DNA of 64,000 bases from Bradyrhizobium commune (lineage in GTDB: Bacteria; Pseudomonadota; Alphaproteobacteria; Rhizobiales; Xanthobacteraceae): contig NZ_CP061379.1 of assembly GCF_015624505.1 (NCBI RefSeq), positions 3,844,001-3,908,000 of the forward strand, read 5' to 3'. Positions 17,905 to 26,565 of this stretch are shown piece by piece. How positions within the stretch are numbered: the first letter of the stretch is position 1; the number at the start of each line of letters is the position of its first letter. Under the pieces are notes generated by a model, which worked only from the letters and a program-made list of their open reading frames with translations, searched no databases and was not told the DNA's origin. The position numbers were made by a program, and so were the translations under genes.

Positions 17905-18085
17905 GAGCGGACGACGTCCTGGACCGTCTCCTGTCCGACGATCGCGGCCGCGCCGTTCTCGACATTGCCGAACCAGATCGTCGAATCGAAGCCATGCTTG
18001 GCTGCGTAGTCGCGGAAAGCGCTTGAGATGACCCGGACCCGCATTGTAGGCGTCACGCGCCATCCGCCGCAGGTTGAATAGCCTG
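17905..18085 (-). pseudogene. Decayed lytic transglycosylase (SLT) C-terminal fragment
   Basis: One minus-strand frame reads ARDAYNAGPGHL, the AYNAGPG hallmark of lytic transglycosylases. About 20 bases further the matching sequence continues in another frame as FRDYAAKHGFDSTIWFGNVE, then GQETVQDV, again typical of the family's C-terminus. The catalytic N-terminal part is absent. This is a frameshifted remnant and has no role in its present form. Confidence 0.7.
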
Positions 18086-18431
18086 CCTATGCGCTTTGTG
18101 CCTGTGCAGTTTGTGCCAATGTTCGCGCGTGGCCGGCGCAAGTTGCCGCAGATGGACAGGCCGGACGCGCACCAACGCAGAGGCCGAATCCTGTGTGGGA
18201 TGAGTGGCGTGTCGCTTTGACTCGATCCATCCGATCGGCGCTTCGACGCGTGCGATGGATTTCGGAATAATGGTAGTTTACTCCTGTTTTGCCCGACGAG
18301 TCAAAATCGCGTTGCGGGACGCGCAAACCCTCGCTCCGGCACGGGTCGGGCTACATGGGGTTGTTTTCACGATTTTTGTTGGCGGGCCGGCACTTGGCTT
18401 CTAAAGGACTGAAAACGCAGCTGTTTCCGGT

Positions 18432-18456
18432 GGAACTTTTTCCTCGCCGCCGCGTT
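18432..18456 (+). promoter_or_regulatory. EcfG-type general stress promoter
   Basis: GGAAC (18432-18436), a 16-base spacer and CGTT (18453-18456) match the consensus for the alphaproteobacterial general stress sigma factor EcfG exactly. The predicted start site is only a few bases before the ATG at 18465. The stretch between the pseudogene and this promoter (18086-18431) holds nothing else I recognise. Confidence 0.75.
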
Positions 18457-18464
18457 GTTTGACC

Positions 18465-18656
18465 ATGGCTGAAGATCTTTCCTTCCGACGCAAACCCCTG
18501 ACACCGGAACAGCGCCAGGCGCGCGATGCGGCTCGCCGGATCGAGGCCGAGCAGGCCATGCGCGACCACCAGGAGGCGCAGCGGGCGTTTCATGCCAATC
18601 GCGAACGGCTGAGGGCCGAGCGGCTCGCCCGTGAGGCGGCCGCGGCCAAGGGCTGA
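18465..18656 (+). CDS. Small charged helical protein, probable stress-regulon member
   Basis: This 63-residue protein is almost entirely Arg, Glu and Ala, with predicted long-helix character (RERLRAERLAREAAAA). It has no signal peptide and no recognised domain. The EcfG-like promoter ends nine bases before the ATG, so the mRNA would be leaderless or nearly so, and no ribosome site fits. Induction in stationary phase, desiccation or osmotic stress is inferred from the promoter type. Confidence 0.65.
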   Translation: MAEDLSFRRKPLTPEQRQARDAARRIEAEQAMRDHQEAQRAFHANRERLRAERLAREAAAAKG

Positions 18657-18670
18657 TCAGGCCTCCTGGC

Positions 18671-18898
18671 CTAGTGCCGGCTGGGTGGGCGCGCCGCGCT
18701 CAGGACGATCTTGAGGGCCTGGACGGCGCCAGCGAGTGCACCGCGATGCGATGACTGGGCTTCGATGGCTTCCGCTGCGACGCGGCAGTCGTCGGCGACT
18801 TTCAGCAGCCCGGTTCGTGCCAGGTCCATGGTCGAAAGCGCGGCCTGCTCCAGGCACACGCGCTCGAGGCGTCGAAATTCCCGCAGCTCTCTGTTCAT
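18671..18898 (-). CDS. Small hypothetical protein
   Basis: This 75-residue, mostly helical cytosolic protein begins NRELREFRRLERVCLEQA. I recognise it only as the type of short hypothetical protein common in Bradyrhizobium. It faces the stress-gene end-on, with a short AGGCC-TCCT-GGCCT hairpin (18659-18672) between. No function is assigned. Confidence 0.6.
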   Translation of the reverse strand: MNRELREFRRLERVCLEQAALSTMDLARTGLLKVADDCRVAAEAIEAQSSHRGALAGAVQALKIVLSAARPPSRH

Positions 18899-19150
18899 GC
18901 GTCGGCTCTCGTCATCCCTGCGGACTATGCGGCCGTGAGTCTGCTTAACAAACAGTAAACATCACCACTTAACCGATCAGGCTGGTGCGAAGCTGACCCT
19001 TGCCAAGGGGGCTCGGGGCCGGTGCGCCGGGAGGCTTGACGGCGTGTGGCTTCCGCCGGAAGATTCAAATGATCCTCAATTGACGAGAACCACGGAGACG
19101 TTCGCTCCCAGTCCAGACCCTCATCAAGCGAAAACGCAATGGAGCTGACC

Positions 19151-19468
19151 ATGACCACGTTCGACAAGCGCGAGCAGGGCTTTGAGGCCAAATTCGCCCA
19201 CGACGAGGAATTCATGTTCAAGGCCACGGCCCGGTCCAACAAGCTGCTCGGCATGTGGGTCGCGAGCCAGCTCGGGCTGAGCGGGGAGGCTGCGGCGGGC
19301 TATGCGACGGCGCTGGTGACGGACAATCTGGAGAGCCAGACGAGCGACGAGATCCTGAGCCGGGTCGCGGGCGATCTTGCCAGCAAGGGCGTCTCGCGGG
19401 CGCAGGTCGCCGAGAAGCTCCGGGAGTGCCTGTATCAGGCCATGCAGCAGCTCGACAGCAGCGGATAG
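19151..19468 (+). CDS. F1 ATPase inhibitor zeta subunit (DUF1476 family)
   Basis: This 105-residue protein begins TTFDKREQGFE, followed by NKLLGMW and GLSGEAA, the conserved pattern of the alphaproteobacterial zeta subunit. In Paracoccus this protein blocks F1-ATPase rotation to prevent ATP loss. The ATG at 19151 has GGAG six bases upstream and is preferred over the one at 19139. It ends in a perfect palindrome shared with the convergent yqhA-type gene. Confidence 0.88.
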   Translation: MTTFDKREQGFEAKFAHDEEFMFKATARSNKLLGMWVASQLGLSGEAAAGYATALVTDNLESQTSDEILSRVAGDLASKGVSRAQVAEKLRECLYQAMQQLDSSG

Positions 19469-19480
19469 GGCGATCGCCCT
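19467..19480. terminator. Perfect 14-bp palindrome between convergent genes
   Basis: AGGGCGATCGCCCT lies across the zeta stop and one base before the yqhA-type stop. It could fold on both transcripts, but it lacks a T-run, so terminator activity is tentative. Confidence 0.4.
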
Positions 19481-19481
19481 G

Positions 19482-20060
19482 TCACTCGGCCTGCTTGCGC
19501 ATGGTGGAGTCGCTGAGCCTGTCGACGTAGGCGATCCCGATCGCCGAGACGATGAAGGTGAGGTGGATCGCTACCTGCCACATCACGCCGGTCTCGGTGA
19601 AGCCGGCGCGGTCAGAGCCGAGATTGCCGGCCTCGATGAAGGTACGCAGCAGCGCGATCGAGGAGATGCCGATGATCGCCATCGCAAGCTTGATCTTGAG
19701 CACGCTGGCATTGACGTGGCCGAGCCATTCCGGCTCGTCGGGATGGCCCTTAAGGTCGAGCCGCGAGACGAAGGTCTCGTAGCCGCCGACGATCACCATC
19801 ACCAGCAGGTTCGAGATCATCACGACGTCGATCAGCGCAAGCACGCTCATCATGATCTGCTGCTCGGTGAGATCGATGGCGTGCCAGGAGAGGTGCCAGA
19901 GCTCCTTGAGAAACAGCACGATGTAGACGCACTGCGCCACGATCAGCCCGAGATAGAGCGGCAGCTGCAGCCAGCGCGAGCCGAAGATGATCATCGGCAG
20001 CACGCCGAGGCGCGGCACGGGAGGGCGGGGTCCGGCCCCGGTTTCAGGCTCAACCGACAT
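19482..20060 (-). CDS. YqhA family (UPF0114) membrane protein
   Basis: This 192-residue protein has four hydrophobic helices: about 31-50, 70-92, 118-140 and 160-180. The conserved [14 protein letters not shown] stretch is characteristic of the family. The family has no established biochemical function. Its start is followed upstream by a short gap to a separate secreted-protein gene on the other strand. Confidence 0.88.
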   Translation of the reverse strand: MSVEPETGAGPRPPVPRLGVLPMIIFGSRWLQLPLYLGLIVAQCVYIVLFLKELWHLSWHAIDLTEQQIMMSVLALIDVVMISNLLVMVIVGGYETFVSRLDLKGHPDEPEWLGHVNASVLKIKLAMAIIGISSIALLRTFIEAGNLGSDRAGFTETGVMWQVAIHLTFIVSAIGIAYVDRLSDSTMRKQAE

Positions 20061-20210
20061 TGCGGCAGCATCCGCGCGTCTGGATCATCTCGCACTCCCT
20101 TAACCCGGCCAGATGGCCGGCGGAAGACGTTGGCGGCGCCAGCGGGCTTTGGCGGCATGCTATCGTGCCACGCGGCCGCCGCTCAGTCGGCGCGGATCGG
20201 GAGGTTGGCA

Positions 20211-20498
20211 GTGTCTCGCAGCTTTGGCAGGACGTTCGGCAAGATTGCAATCGCGGCCGCCTCGATGCTCAGCGCCGGCGCGACCGAGGTATCGGCGACG
20301 CCGCTGACGCCATTTCGCGACGAGGCGCAGGCGCAGCGGTATTGCCCGGGCGACAAGGTGGTGTGGCTGGATTTCAGGAAGGGCGTCTATTACCGCAAGG
20401 GACAGCGGCGCTACGGCCAGGGTTTTGATGGCAGCTTTGTCTGCTTGAATGAAGCCCGCGACAGTCTCTACCGCCGATCGCTATTGGGTGTGCGCTGA
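20211..20498 (+). CDS. Small secreted protein, rhizobial type
   Basis: This 95-residue protein starts at GTG 20211, chosen for GGGAGG eight bases upstream and because it begins the signal peptide (hydrophobic core about 8-24). The mature part carries RYCPGDKVVWLDFRKGVYY...GQRRYG...FVC, a short pattern with two Cys that I recognise from small exported rhizobial proteins. Function unknown; probably periplasmic. Confidence 0.7.
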   Translation: MSRSFGRTFGKIAIAAASMLSAGATEVSATPLTPFRDEAQAQRYCPGDKVVWLDFRKGVYYRKGQRRYGQGFDGSFVCLNEARDSLYRRSLLGVR

Positions 20499-20532
20499 AC
20501 GGCACGGGCCTGAGCTTCTGCGGGATGCCCGG

Positions 20533-20661
20533 CTATTTCTGGCTCGGCAGCGTCACCGGCACGTGCGGGGCGGTGCTGACGACCCGGGAGCTTCCGTCGG
20601 AATAGGTGCGGTCGCCGCGGATCAGCGATTCCAGGACCAGGAAGAATTTTTCGGCTAACAT
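20533..20661 (-). CDS. Very small conserved-looking protein
   Basis: The 42 residues begin LAEKFFLVLESLIRG and end with SRVVSTAPHVPVTLP. From memory this closely resembles a short protein recurrent in Bradyrhizobium genomes. GAGGG lies nine bases before the ATG, a fair ribosome site. Its role is unknown. Confidence 0.6.
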   Translation of the reverse strand: MLAEKFFLVLESLIRGDRTYSDGSSRVVSTAPHVPVTLPSQK

Positions 20662-20812
20662 GTGCGTCACCCTCGTTGGTGATGGCCTCTTCAAATGAGT
20701 CGAGGCGCCGACGCGGAAATTCAATCAACTAAACGGGAGCAGGGCAATCCCGGATCAGTACGCATGCTGCGTCGCAATAGCGCAGCGGTCTGACATCGCC
20801 AACGGGTGAGGG

Positions 20813-20929
20813 TCAGGCGAAGGCCAGCGCCATCAGGCTCGAGCAGAGCAGCACGAAGCCGCCAGCAGTCAAAGCCAGGAAGCCACCGGACACAAGATCA
20901 TGGGATACGAGGTCATGGTTGCTGTGCAT
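20813..20929 (-). CDS. Tiny single-helix membrane protein
   Basis: A 38-residue frame has a polar His/Asp-containing N-terminus and one hydrophobic helix (about residues 15-37). The sequence GGFLALTAGGFVLLC looks protein-like rather than random. Only a weak AGG precedes the ATG. No family is known to me. Confidence 0.5.
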   Translation of the reverse strand: MHSNHDLVSHDLVSGGFLALTAGGFVLLCSSLMALAFA

Positions 20930-21033
20930 GGGACACCTGCTGCTCTCGTCTTCGATGCTCGATCGGATTGATTAAAATTGTCCGAACGCGCCGTCTTCAA
21001 AGAGGTAATGCAATGTCACCCGCGCGAGTGCCT

Positions 21034-21123
21034 TCAGGCCCTCGTACGGTAGCCTTCAAACGCATGGGCCAGGAAGATCCCCGCGCTAACCAGACCCATC
21101 AGTGCTGAAACCGTCTCGATCAT
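21034..21123 (-). CDS. Tiny single-helix membrane protein
   Basis: This 29-residue frame begins IETVSALMGLVSAGIFLAHA and ends YRTRA: one membrane helix with a positively charged cytoplasmic end. I recall near-identical short proteins in Bradyrhizobium. GGA lies nine bases before the ATG. Confidence 0.5.
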   Translation of the reverse strand: MIETVSALMGLVSAGIFLAHAFEGYRTRA

Positions 21124-21482
21124 CGTTAAATTCCAATCCCGCCCCTGCACGCGAGAAAACGCGGGCGGCCTTGCACAGTCAAAAGAATTCCGGTGAAGCC
21201 AGCGACAATGGGGGTGGAGTGAGGATTTGGCGCAACAGCTTGTTCAGGACTGGCACAGAGAAAGCCGCCGCTGATCCGTAGATCAACGGGGGAGAGGCGA
21301 ACGTCCTGTTTACCATCCCGGCGCGAACGCTGTGGGCTCCCCATTTCCGCCGTGTTCGGGTTGCGTTATCGTCACGACTTCCGAAAGCGGTGGTGGGCCG
21401 CCTCGGAGCTGAAGGACCGGAAGGCGCTTCCCGTAGCTAAAGCGGGTTGGGTTCGTCTCCGGCGAAATGGTATTTGGGGCGA
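21124..21482. other. Gap before the rlpA-type gene
   Basis: About 360 bases without a supported gene. A 72-codon minus frame exists but has no ribosome site or recognisable features. The rlpA-type promoter must be here; no clear boxes were identified. Confidence 0.45.
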
Positions 21483-22421
21483 ATGGGGATCCGACGGTCA
21501 GATTCGGTGGTGCGGGCCGCGCGGTGCGTTGCGGCGGTCGCCACCTGCCTCGCGCTCGCCAATTGCGCCTCGTCCAACAAGTTCGCCAGCCGCGTCGATC
21601 CGAAATACGGCGTCTCGTCGAGCCCTCGGGTCGTGGCCTGGGGCGATCCCGTTCCCAAGGGCGGCGGCACCTACCGCGTCGGCAAGCCCTATATGGTGGC
21701 CGGGCGGACGTACGTGCCGGAAGAGGACGTCAACTACCGTGCCGAGGGCATGGCGTCCTGGTACGGCGACGATTTCCACGGCCGCCAGACCGCCAATGGC
21801 GAAGTGTTCGACATGGGCTCGCTGACGGCGGCGCATCCGACCCTGCCGATGCCGTGCTATGCACGGGTAACCAACCTCTCCAACGGCAAGTCGCTGATCG
21901 TGCGCGTCAATGACCGTGGGCCGTATCATGGCAACCGGCTCATCGACGTCTCGAACAAGGCTGCCGAACTGCTTGAATTCAAAGGCAATGGCGTCGCCAG
22001 GGTGCGCGTCGAATATGTCGGCCGGGCGCCGCTCGAAGGCTCCGACGACCGCCAGCTGATCGCGACCTTGCGCACTGGCGTTCCGGCGCCGTCGCCCTCG
22101 ATGGTCCGGGTCGCCTCGGCGAGGCCCTTCGTGCCGGAGCTGCCGACATCGAGCCGCGGCGCCATCCGTGGCGAGGTGCCGATGCCGGAGGGCCGGCCCT
22201 ATAGCCTCGGCAACACCTCCGCTGATGTCGCCTCGATCAATGCCACCTCGGAGATGTCGGCCTCGAGCCGCAGCCGGGGCCGGGCGCTCCAGAACGCCCG
22301 CCAAGTGTCCTATGACAGGGACGGCCGCTACAGCTCGGACAACGGCCCGTCGGCGGCCTATGTCTCCGATAGCGGTGCAGCCGAGGCCCGCAGCATCCTG
22401 ACCGGCCGCGGCCTGTACTAG
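21483..22421 (+). CDS. rlpA: RlpA-like septal-ring lytic transglycosylase lipoprotein
   Basis: The 312-residue protein has a lipoprotein signal with lipobox LANC (Cys28). Its double-psi beta-barrel domain (about 88-180) contains GMASWYGDDFHGRQTANGE, LTAAHPTLP and VRVNDRGPYHGNRLIDVS, all hallmarks of RlpA, which cleaves naked glycan strands at the septum. Its C-terminal part is low-complexity and lacks the SPOR domain of many homologues. The ATG at 21483 is preferred over a TTG 36 bases upstream. It ends in a four-base overlap with the opposing hydrolase. Confidence 0.88.
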   Translation: MGIRRSDSVVRAARCVAAVATCLALANCASSNKFASRVDPKYGVSSSPRVVAWGDPVPKGGGTYRVGKPYMVAGRTYVPEEDVNYRAEGMASWYGDDFHGRQTANGEVFDMGSLTAAHPTLPMPCYARVTNLSNGKSLIVRVNDRGPYHGNRLIDVSNKAAELLEFKGNGVARVRVEYVGRAPLEGSDDRQLIATLRTGVPAPSPSMVRVASARPFVPELPTSSRGAIRGEVPMPEGRPYSLGNTSADVASINATSEMSASSRSRGRALQNARQVSYDRDGRYSSDNGPSAAYVSDSGAAEARSILTGRGLY

Positions 22422-23374
22422 GCCGCACTGCTTTCCCTCAGGAATCGGATCAGCGCGGCGTTGACCTCGTCGGGCCGCTCCTGCTGCACCCAATGGCCGG
22501 CCCCCTCGATGATCAGTTTCCGCGTGAGATTGGGCAGCACGCGCTCGAGCTCGTTGATGCGCTTGGCGCCGATCAGGCCGGTGATGACGGCATCCTTCGC
22601 GCCGGCAATGAAGAGGGAAGGCTGGTCGATCTGCGCATCCTGCCAGGGCGCCGTCAGCTCCCAATTGCGGTCGAGGTTGCGATACCAGTTCAACCCGCCG
22701 CGGAAGCCGGACTTGCGGAAGGCTTCGGTGAAATGGGCAAGATCGGCTTCGCTCAGCCACGCCGGCAACGGCTCCTCTCCCGTCGCGTGGGCGAGAAAGC
22801 CCTTGCCCTCCGGCACGAACATCGCGGCCGACGGATCGGCCAGTCCGCGTCCACCGAGCACGACGCGCATGGTGCGGGCGACGTCATGCTCGAACTCGGC
22901 CTCGGCGACGCCTGGGGTCTGGAAATACTGCCAGTAGAAATTGGTCACGCCGTTCTGGCGCAGCAGATCGAGCGGCCTGCCGCGGCCACGGAACGGCGGC
23001 GGCACGCTCAGGCCTGCGACCGCCGTGAAGATGTCGGGGCGAAACAGCGCCGCGTGCCAGGCGACCGGCGCGCCCCAATCATGGCCGATCACCGTCGCCC
23101 TGGTCTCGCCGAGTGCCTTAACCAGGCCGACGATGTCGCCGACCAGATCGAAGATCGAGTAGGCGGCCACGTCAGGCGGTGCCGCACTCTGGCCGTAGCC
23201 GCGCATGTCGGGCGCGACAACATGAAAGCCGGCGGCGGCGATTGCCGGGATCTGGTGCCGCCAGGAGTACGACAGTTCCGGCCAGCCATGGCAGAGCACC
23301 ACCAGCGGTCCCTGGCCCGCCTCGCGGATGAAGAGGTCGATCCCATTGGCCTTGATCATCCGCGTGGAGGACAT
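22418..23374 (-). CDS. Alpha/beta hydrolase, soluble epoxide hydrolase type
   Basis: This 318-residue alpha/beta hydrolase has the oxyanion motif HGWP, nucleophile elbow GHDWGAP (Asp), cap-domain tyrosines (FYWQYFQ, NWYRN) and the catalytic acid/His pair (AGAKDA, GAGHW). An Asp nucleophile plus paired tyrosines points to an epoxide hydrolase rather than an esterase. Haloalkane dehalogenase or fluoroacetate dehalogenase activity is possible. The ATG at 23374 begins the family homology. Confidence 0.85.
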   Translation of the reverse strand: MSSTRMIKANGIDLFIREAGQGPLVVLCHGWPELSYSWRHQIPAIAAAGFHVVAPDMRGYGQSAAPPDVAAYSIFDLVGDIVGLVKALGETRATVIGHDWGAPVAWHAALFRPDIFTAVAGLSVPPPFRGRGRPLDLLRQNGVTNFYWQYFQTPGVAEAEFEHDVARTMRVVLGGRGLADPSAAMFVPEGKGFLAHATGEEPLPAWLSEADLAHFTEAFRKSGFRGGLNWYRNLDRNWELTAPWQDAQIDQPSLFIAGAKDAVITGLIGAKRINELERVLPNLTRKLIIEGAGHWVQQERPDEVNAALIRFLRESSAA

Positions 23375-23524
23375 CGCTTTTCCGCCTTGTTTCAGGGGTC
23401 TGTTCGGGGAACATGAGGTGCCACGATAGGGACGCGAGGAGAATCGTGCAATCTCGGGGCAAGCGCCGATCCTCGTTGTTCGCACCGGTTCCAACTGTTA
23501 GAACGCCGCTCTCAGGGCTTCGCC

Positions 23525-24787
23525 ATGGCATTTCGTCTCATTCCGCTCGGTCGCACCCGCTTCACAGCCGGCGCGTTGGCGCGCGGGCTGATCGCGACGG
23601 CCATCGCGATGAGCCTCAGCTGGGGCGGGGTGCTCTATGCCGCCAACCAGAGCGTCCAGGGCGCCAAGAAGGCGGAAGATGCCGGCTTCGACGGTGACGC
23701 TCCGACCGCGATCCTGATCGAGGCCTCCAGTGGCAGCGTCCTGTTCGAGAAGAACGCCGACGAGCTGCGCGCGCCCTCCAGCATGATGAAGCTCGTGACC
23801 GCCGAGGTCGTGTTCAACGCGATCAAGAAGGGCGACGTCAAGCTGACCGACGAATATCGGATCAGCGAGAACGCCTGGCGCAAGGGCGGCGCGCCCTCGG
23901 GCGGCTCGACCATGTTCGCCGCCATCAACAGCAAGGTCTCGGTCGACGACCTCCTGCACGGCGCCATCATCCAGAGCGGCAACGATGCCTGCATTGCGCT
24001 TGCCGAAGGCATCGCCGGCAGCGAGCGGATCTTTGCCGCCGATTTCATGACCAAGCGCGCCCGCGAGCTCGGCATGACCAAATCGACCTTCGGCAATTCC
24101 AACGGCTTGCCCGACCCCGGCAACAAGATGACGGTACGCGAGCTCGGCATCCTCGCCCGCCACATCATCCTGGACTTCCCGGAATTCTATAAGCTGTTCG
24201 GCGAGAAGGAGTTCACCTGGAACAAGATCCGCCAACCCAACCGCAATCCGCTGCTCAACTCGATGGAAGGCGCTGACGGCTTGAAGACGGGCTACACCAA
24301 GGAAGGCGGCTACGGGATGGTCGGCTCGGCCGTGCAGAACGGCACGCGGCTGATCGTCGTGGTCAACGGTCTCGAAGACCCCGAGGACCGCGCCACTGAA
24401 GCCAAGAAGATGCTGGAATGGGGTTTTCGCAATTTCGAGACCCGTACGCTGATCGCGGCCGACCAGCAGGTCGGCTACGCCAAAGTGTTTGGCGGCGACA
24501 GCCGTTCGGTCAAGCTCGTCGCCAAGACGCCGGTGAAGGTGATGGTGCACAAGAACGGCAACGACAAGCTGATCGCGCGCGTCGTCTATAACGGCCCGGT
24601 GCGCGCACCTGTCCAGGAGGGGCAGCAGGTCGGCGTCGTCAGGGTCTGGCGCAGCGGCAACATCGCGGTGGAGACGCCGGTTTATGCGGCCGAAGCGATC
24701 GGCACCGGCTCGACGATGCGGCGCGCCATCGACGGCGCCAGCGAGCTCGTGATCGGCATGTTCCGCGCAGGCGCCGAGAAGCTCTGA
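23525..24787 (+). CDS. D-alanyl-D-alanine carboxypeptidase (PBP5/6 type)
   Basis: The 420-residue enzyme trims the terminal D-Ala from peptidoglycan stem peptides in the periplasm. It has an N-terminal membrane/signal helix (about 19-40). All three serine-penicillin-binding motifs are visible: SMMK (Ser86, Lys89), SGN (151-153) and KTG (254-256). The C-terminal PBP5-like beta domain (about 300-400) is present. It is followed two bases later by tmk. Confidence 0.95.
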   Translation: MAFRLIPLGRTRFTAGALARGLIATAIAMSLSWGGVLYAANQSVQGAKKAEDAGFDGDAPTAILIEASSGSVLFEKNADELRAPSSMMKLVTAEVVFNAIKKGDVKLTDEYRISENAWRKGGAPSGGSTMFAAINSKVSVDDLLHGAIIQSGNDACIALAEGIAGSERIFAADFMTKRARELGMTKSTFGNSNGLPDPGNKMTVRELGILARHIILDFPEFYKLFGEKEFTWNKIRQPNRNPLLNSMEGADGLKTGYTKEGGYGMVGSAVQNGTRLIVVVNGLEDPEDRATEAKKMLEWGFRNFETRTLIAADQQVGYAKVFGGDSRSVKLVAKTPVKVMVHKNGNDKLIARVVYNGPVRAPVQEGQQVGVVRVWRSGNIAVETPVYAAEAIGTGSTMRRAIDGASELVIGMFRAGAEKL

Positions 24788-24789
24788 TC

Positions 24790-25476
24790 ATGATCGAGAG
24801 CGCAGGGCAGCGGCCGTCCGGACGCGGACGCTTCATCACCTTTGAAGGCGGCGAGGGGGCGGGCAAGTCGACCCAGATCAAGAAGCTCGCCGACCGGCTC
24901 AATGCGGCCAAGCTGCGCACGCTCGTCACACGCGAGCCGGGCGGGTCGCCGGGTGCCGAGATCATGCGCCATCTGGTGTTGTCCGGGATGGGCAAGCTGC
25001 TCGGCCCCGAGGCCGAGACGCTGCTGTTTGCCGCCGCGCGCGACGATCATGTCCGCACCGTGATCGCACCCGCGCTCAACCAGGGCACCTGGGTGCTGTG
25101 CGATCGCTTCGCCGATTCGACGCGGGCCTATCAGGGCAGCCTCGGCAGCGTGCCGGCCGGGCTGATCAACGCGATGCAGCGTGTCACGATCGGCGATTTG
25201 AAGCCGGACCTCACCATCATCCTCGACCTGCCGGTCGAGATCGGCCTGCAACGCGCCGCCGCACGGCGGGGCAACGACACACCTGACCGGTTCGAGAGCG
25301 AGCAGCTCGGCTTTCACCAGGGCCTGCGCGAGGCCTATCGCAAGATCGCCGCAGACGATCCGGCGCGCTGCGTGCTGATCGACGCCAATTCCGATCCGGA
25401 TACGGTCGCCGGCCGGGTCTGGACCGCGTTGCGCGAACGTCTGCTGCCGACGCCGGCCTCGGTGGTGTCGGCATGA
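24790..25476 (+). CDS. tmk: Thymidylate kinase
   Basis: This 228-residue enzyme phosphorylates dTMP to dTDP. P-loop FEGGEGAGKST, the DRFADSTRAYQG segment and the TPDRFE region are present. A 13-residue polar tail precedes the core. It lies between the carboxypeptidase and holB, and overlaps holB by four bases, a common tmk-holB pairing for replication. Confidence 0.97.
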   Translation: MIESAGQRPSGRGRFITFEGGEGAGKSTQIKKLADRLNAAKLRTLVTREPGGSPGAEIMRHLVLSGMGKLLGPEAETLLFAAARDDHVRTVIAPALNQGTWVLCDRFADSTRAYQGSLGSVPAGLINAMQRVTIGDLKPDLTIILDLPVEIGLQRAAARRGNDTPDRFESEQLGFHQGLREAYRKIAADDPARCVLIDANSDPDTVAGRVWTALRERLLPTPASVVSA

Positions 25477-26519
25477 GCCCGCGTCAGGCCGAGCGCGAAA
25501 GCGCCATTCCGCATCCGCGCGAGACCAGCCTGCTGTTCGGCCATCGCGAGGCCGAGACCGCGTTGCTTGCGGCCTATCGCAGCGGGCGGATTCCGCATGC
25601 CTGGCTGATCGGCGGACCGCAGGGGATCGGCAAGGCGACGCTCGCTTATCGCATGGCGCGCTTCGTGCTCACCCACGGCCAGCCGCTGTCGGGCGCCGTG
25701 CAGCGCTTCGAGAGCCTCGCGATCAATCCTGATGACGCCGTGGCGCGGCAGGTCGCCGCAAGCTCGCATGGCGGGCTGTTGACGCTGGAGCGCACGGCCA
25801 ACGATCGCGGCGTGATGCGCACGGTCATCACGGTGGACGAGACCCGCGAGACGATCGGCTTCTTCGGCTCGACCGCGGCGGCCGAGGGTTGGCGTGTCTG
25901 CATCGTCGACACCGTCGACGAACTCAATCCGAATGCGGCCAATGCGCTCCTGAAGATCCTCGAGGAACCGCCGCAGCAATCGCTGTTTCTCCTGGTCAGC
26001 CACGCGCCTGCGCGGGTTCTCGCCACCATCCAGTCACGCTGCCGCAAGCTGCGCCTGCGGCCGCTGGCAACGGACGAGGTGATCGGCGCGGCCGCCGTGG
26101 CCGCCGAGCTCGATCCGAATGATCCGGCGCTGCGCGATGCAGCCGAGGCGTCGGAAGGCAGTGTTGCGCGGGCGCTGACGCTGCTTGGGGGCGATGCGCT
26201 GAAACTCCAGCAGCGCACGGCTGCGCTCTTGGCGCGCCTGCCTGAGGTCGATCCGCGCGAATTGCACACGCTCGGCGATTCGCTTGGCACCAGCGACCGC
26301 GTCGCGCTTGCGGCCTTCATTGACGGCATCGATCGCTGGATCGCGGACCGCCTGCACGCGGACGGAGCCAATGCCAACCAGAACCTGCCGCGCCTTGCGC
26401 GCCTTGGCGAGGTATGGGAAAAGATCGTCCGCGCCGCGCGCGACACCGAAACCTACAATCTGGAGCGAAAGCCCTTGGTTTTCTCGGTGTTCGGCTGGCT
26501 GGCGGACGCAACGCGCTAG
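25473..26519 (+). CDS. holB: DNA polymerase III delta' subunit
   Basis: This 348-residue clamp-loader subunit has [10 protein letters not shown] as the P-loop, the [11 protein letters not shown] motif that typifies delta' and gamma/tau AAA+ domains, and SRCRKL of the sensor region. It helps load the beta clamp. The ATG overlaps the tmk stop. The next gene, metG, starts 46 bases later. Confidence 0.95.
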   Translation: MSPRQAERESAIPHPRETSLLFGHREAETALLAAYRSGRIPHAWLIGGPQGIGKATLAYRMARFVLTHGQPLSGAVQRFESLAINPDDAVARQVAASSHGGLLTLERTANDRGVMRTVITVDETRETIGFFGSTAAAEGWRVCIVDTVDELNPNAANALLKILEEPPQQSLFLLVSHAPARVLATIQSRCRKLRLRPLATDEVIGAAAVAAELDPNDPALRDAAEASEGSVARALTLLGGDALKLQQRTAALLARLPEVDPRELHTLGDSLGTSDRVALAAFIDGIDRWIADRLHADGANANQNLPRLARLGEVWEKIVRAARDTETYNLERKPLVFSVFGWLADATR

Positions 26520-26565
26520 GCGCAAGTCGTTTCCAAATTTTGATTGGCCGGTAAGGGAATTCGTC

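Noticed and set aside
21126..21344. A 72-codon minus-strand frame before the rlpA-type gene
   Set aside because: No ribosome site, no hydrophobic or domain pattern, and composition like non-coding DNA.
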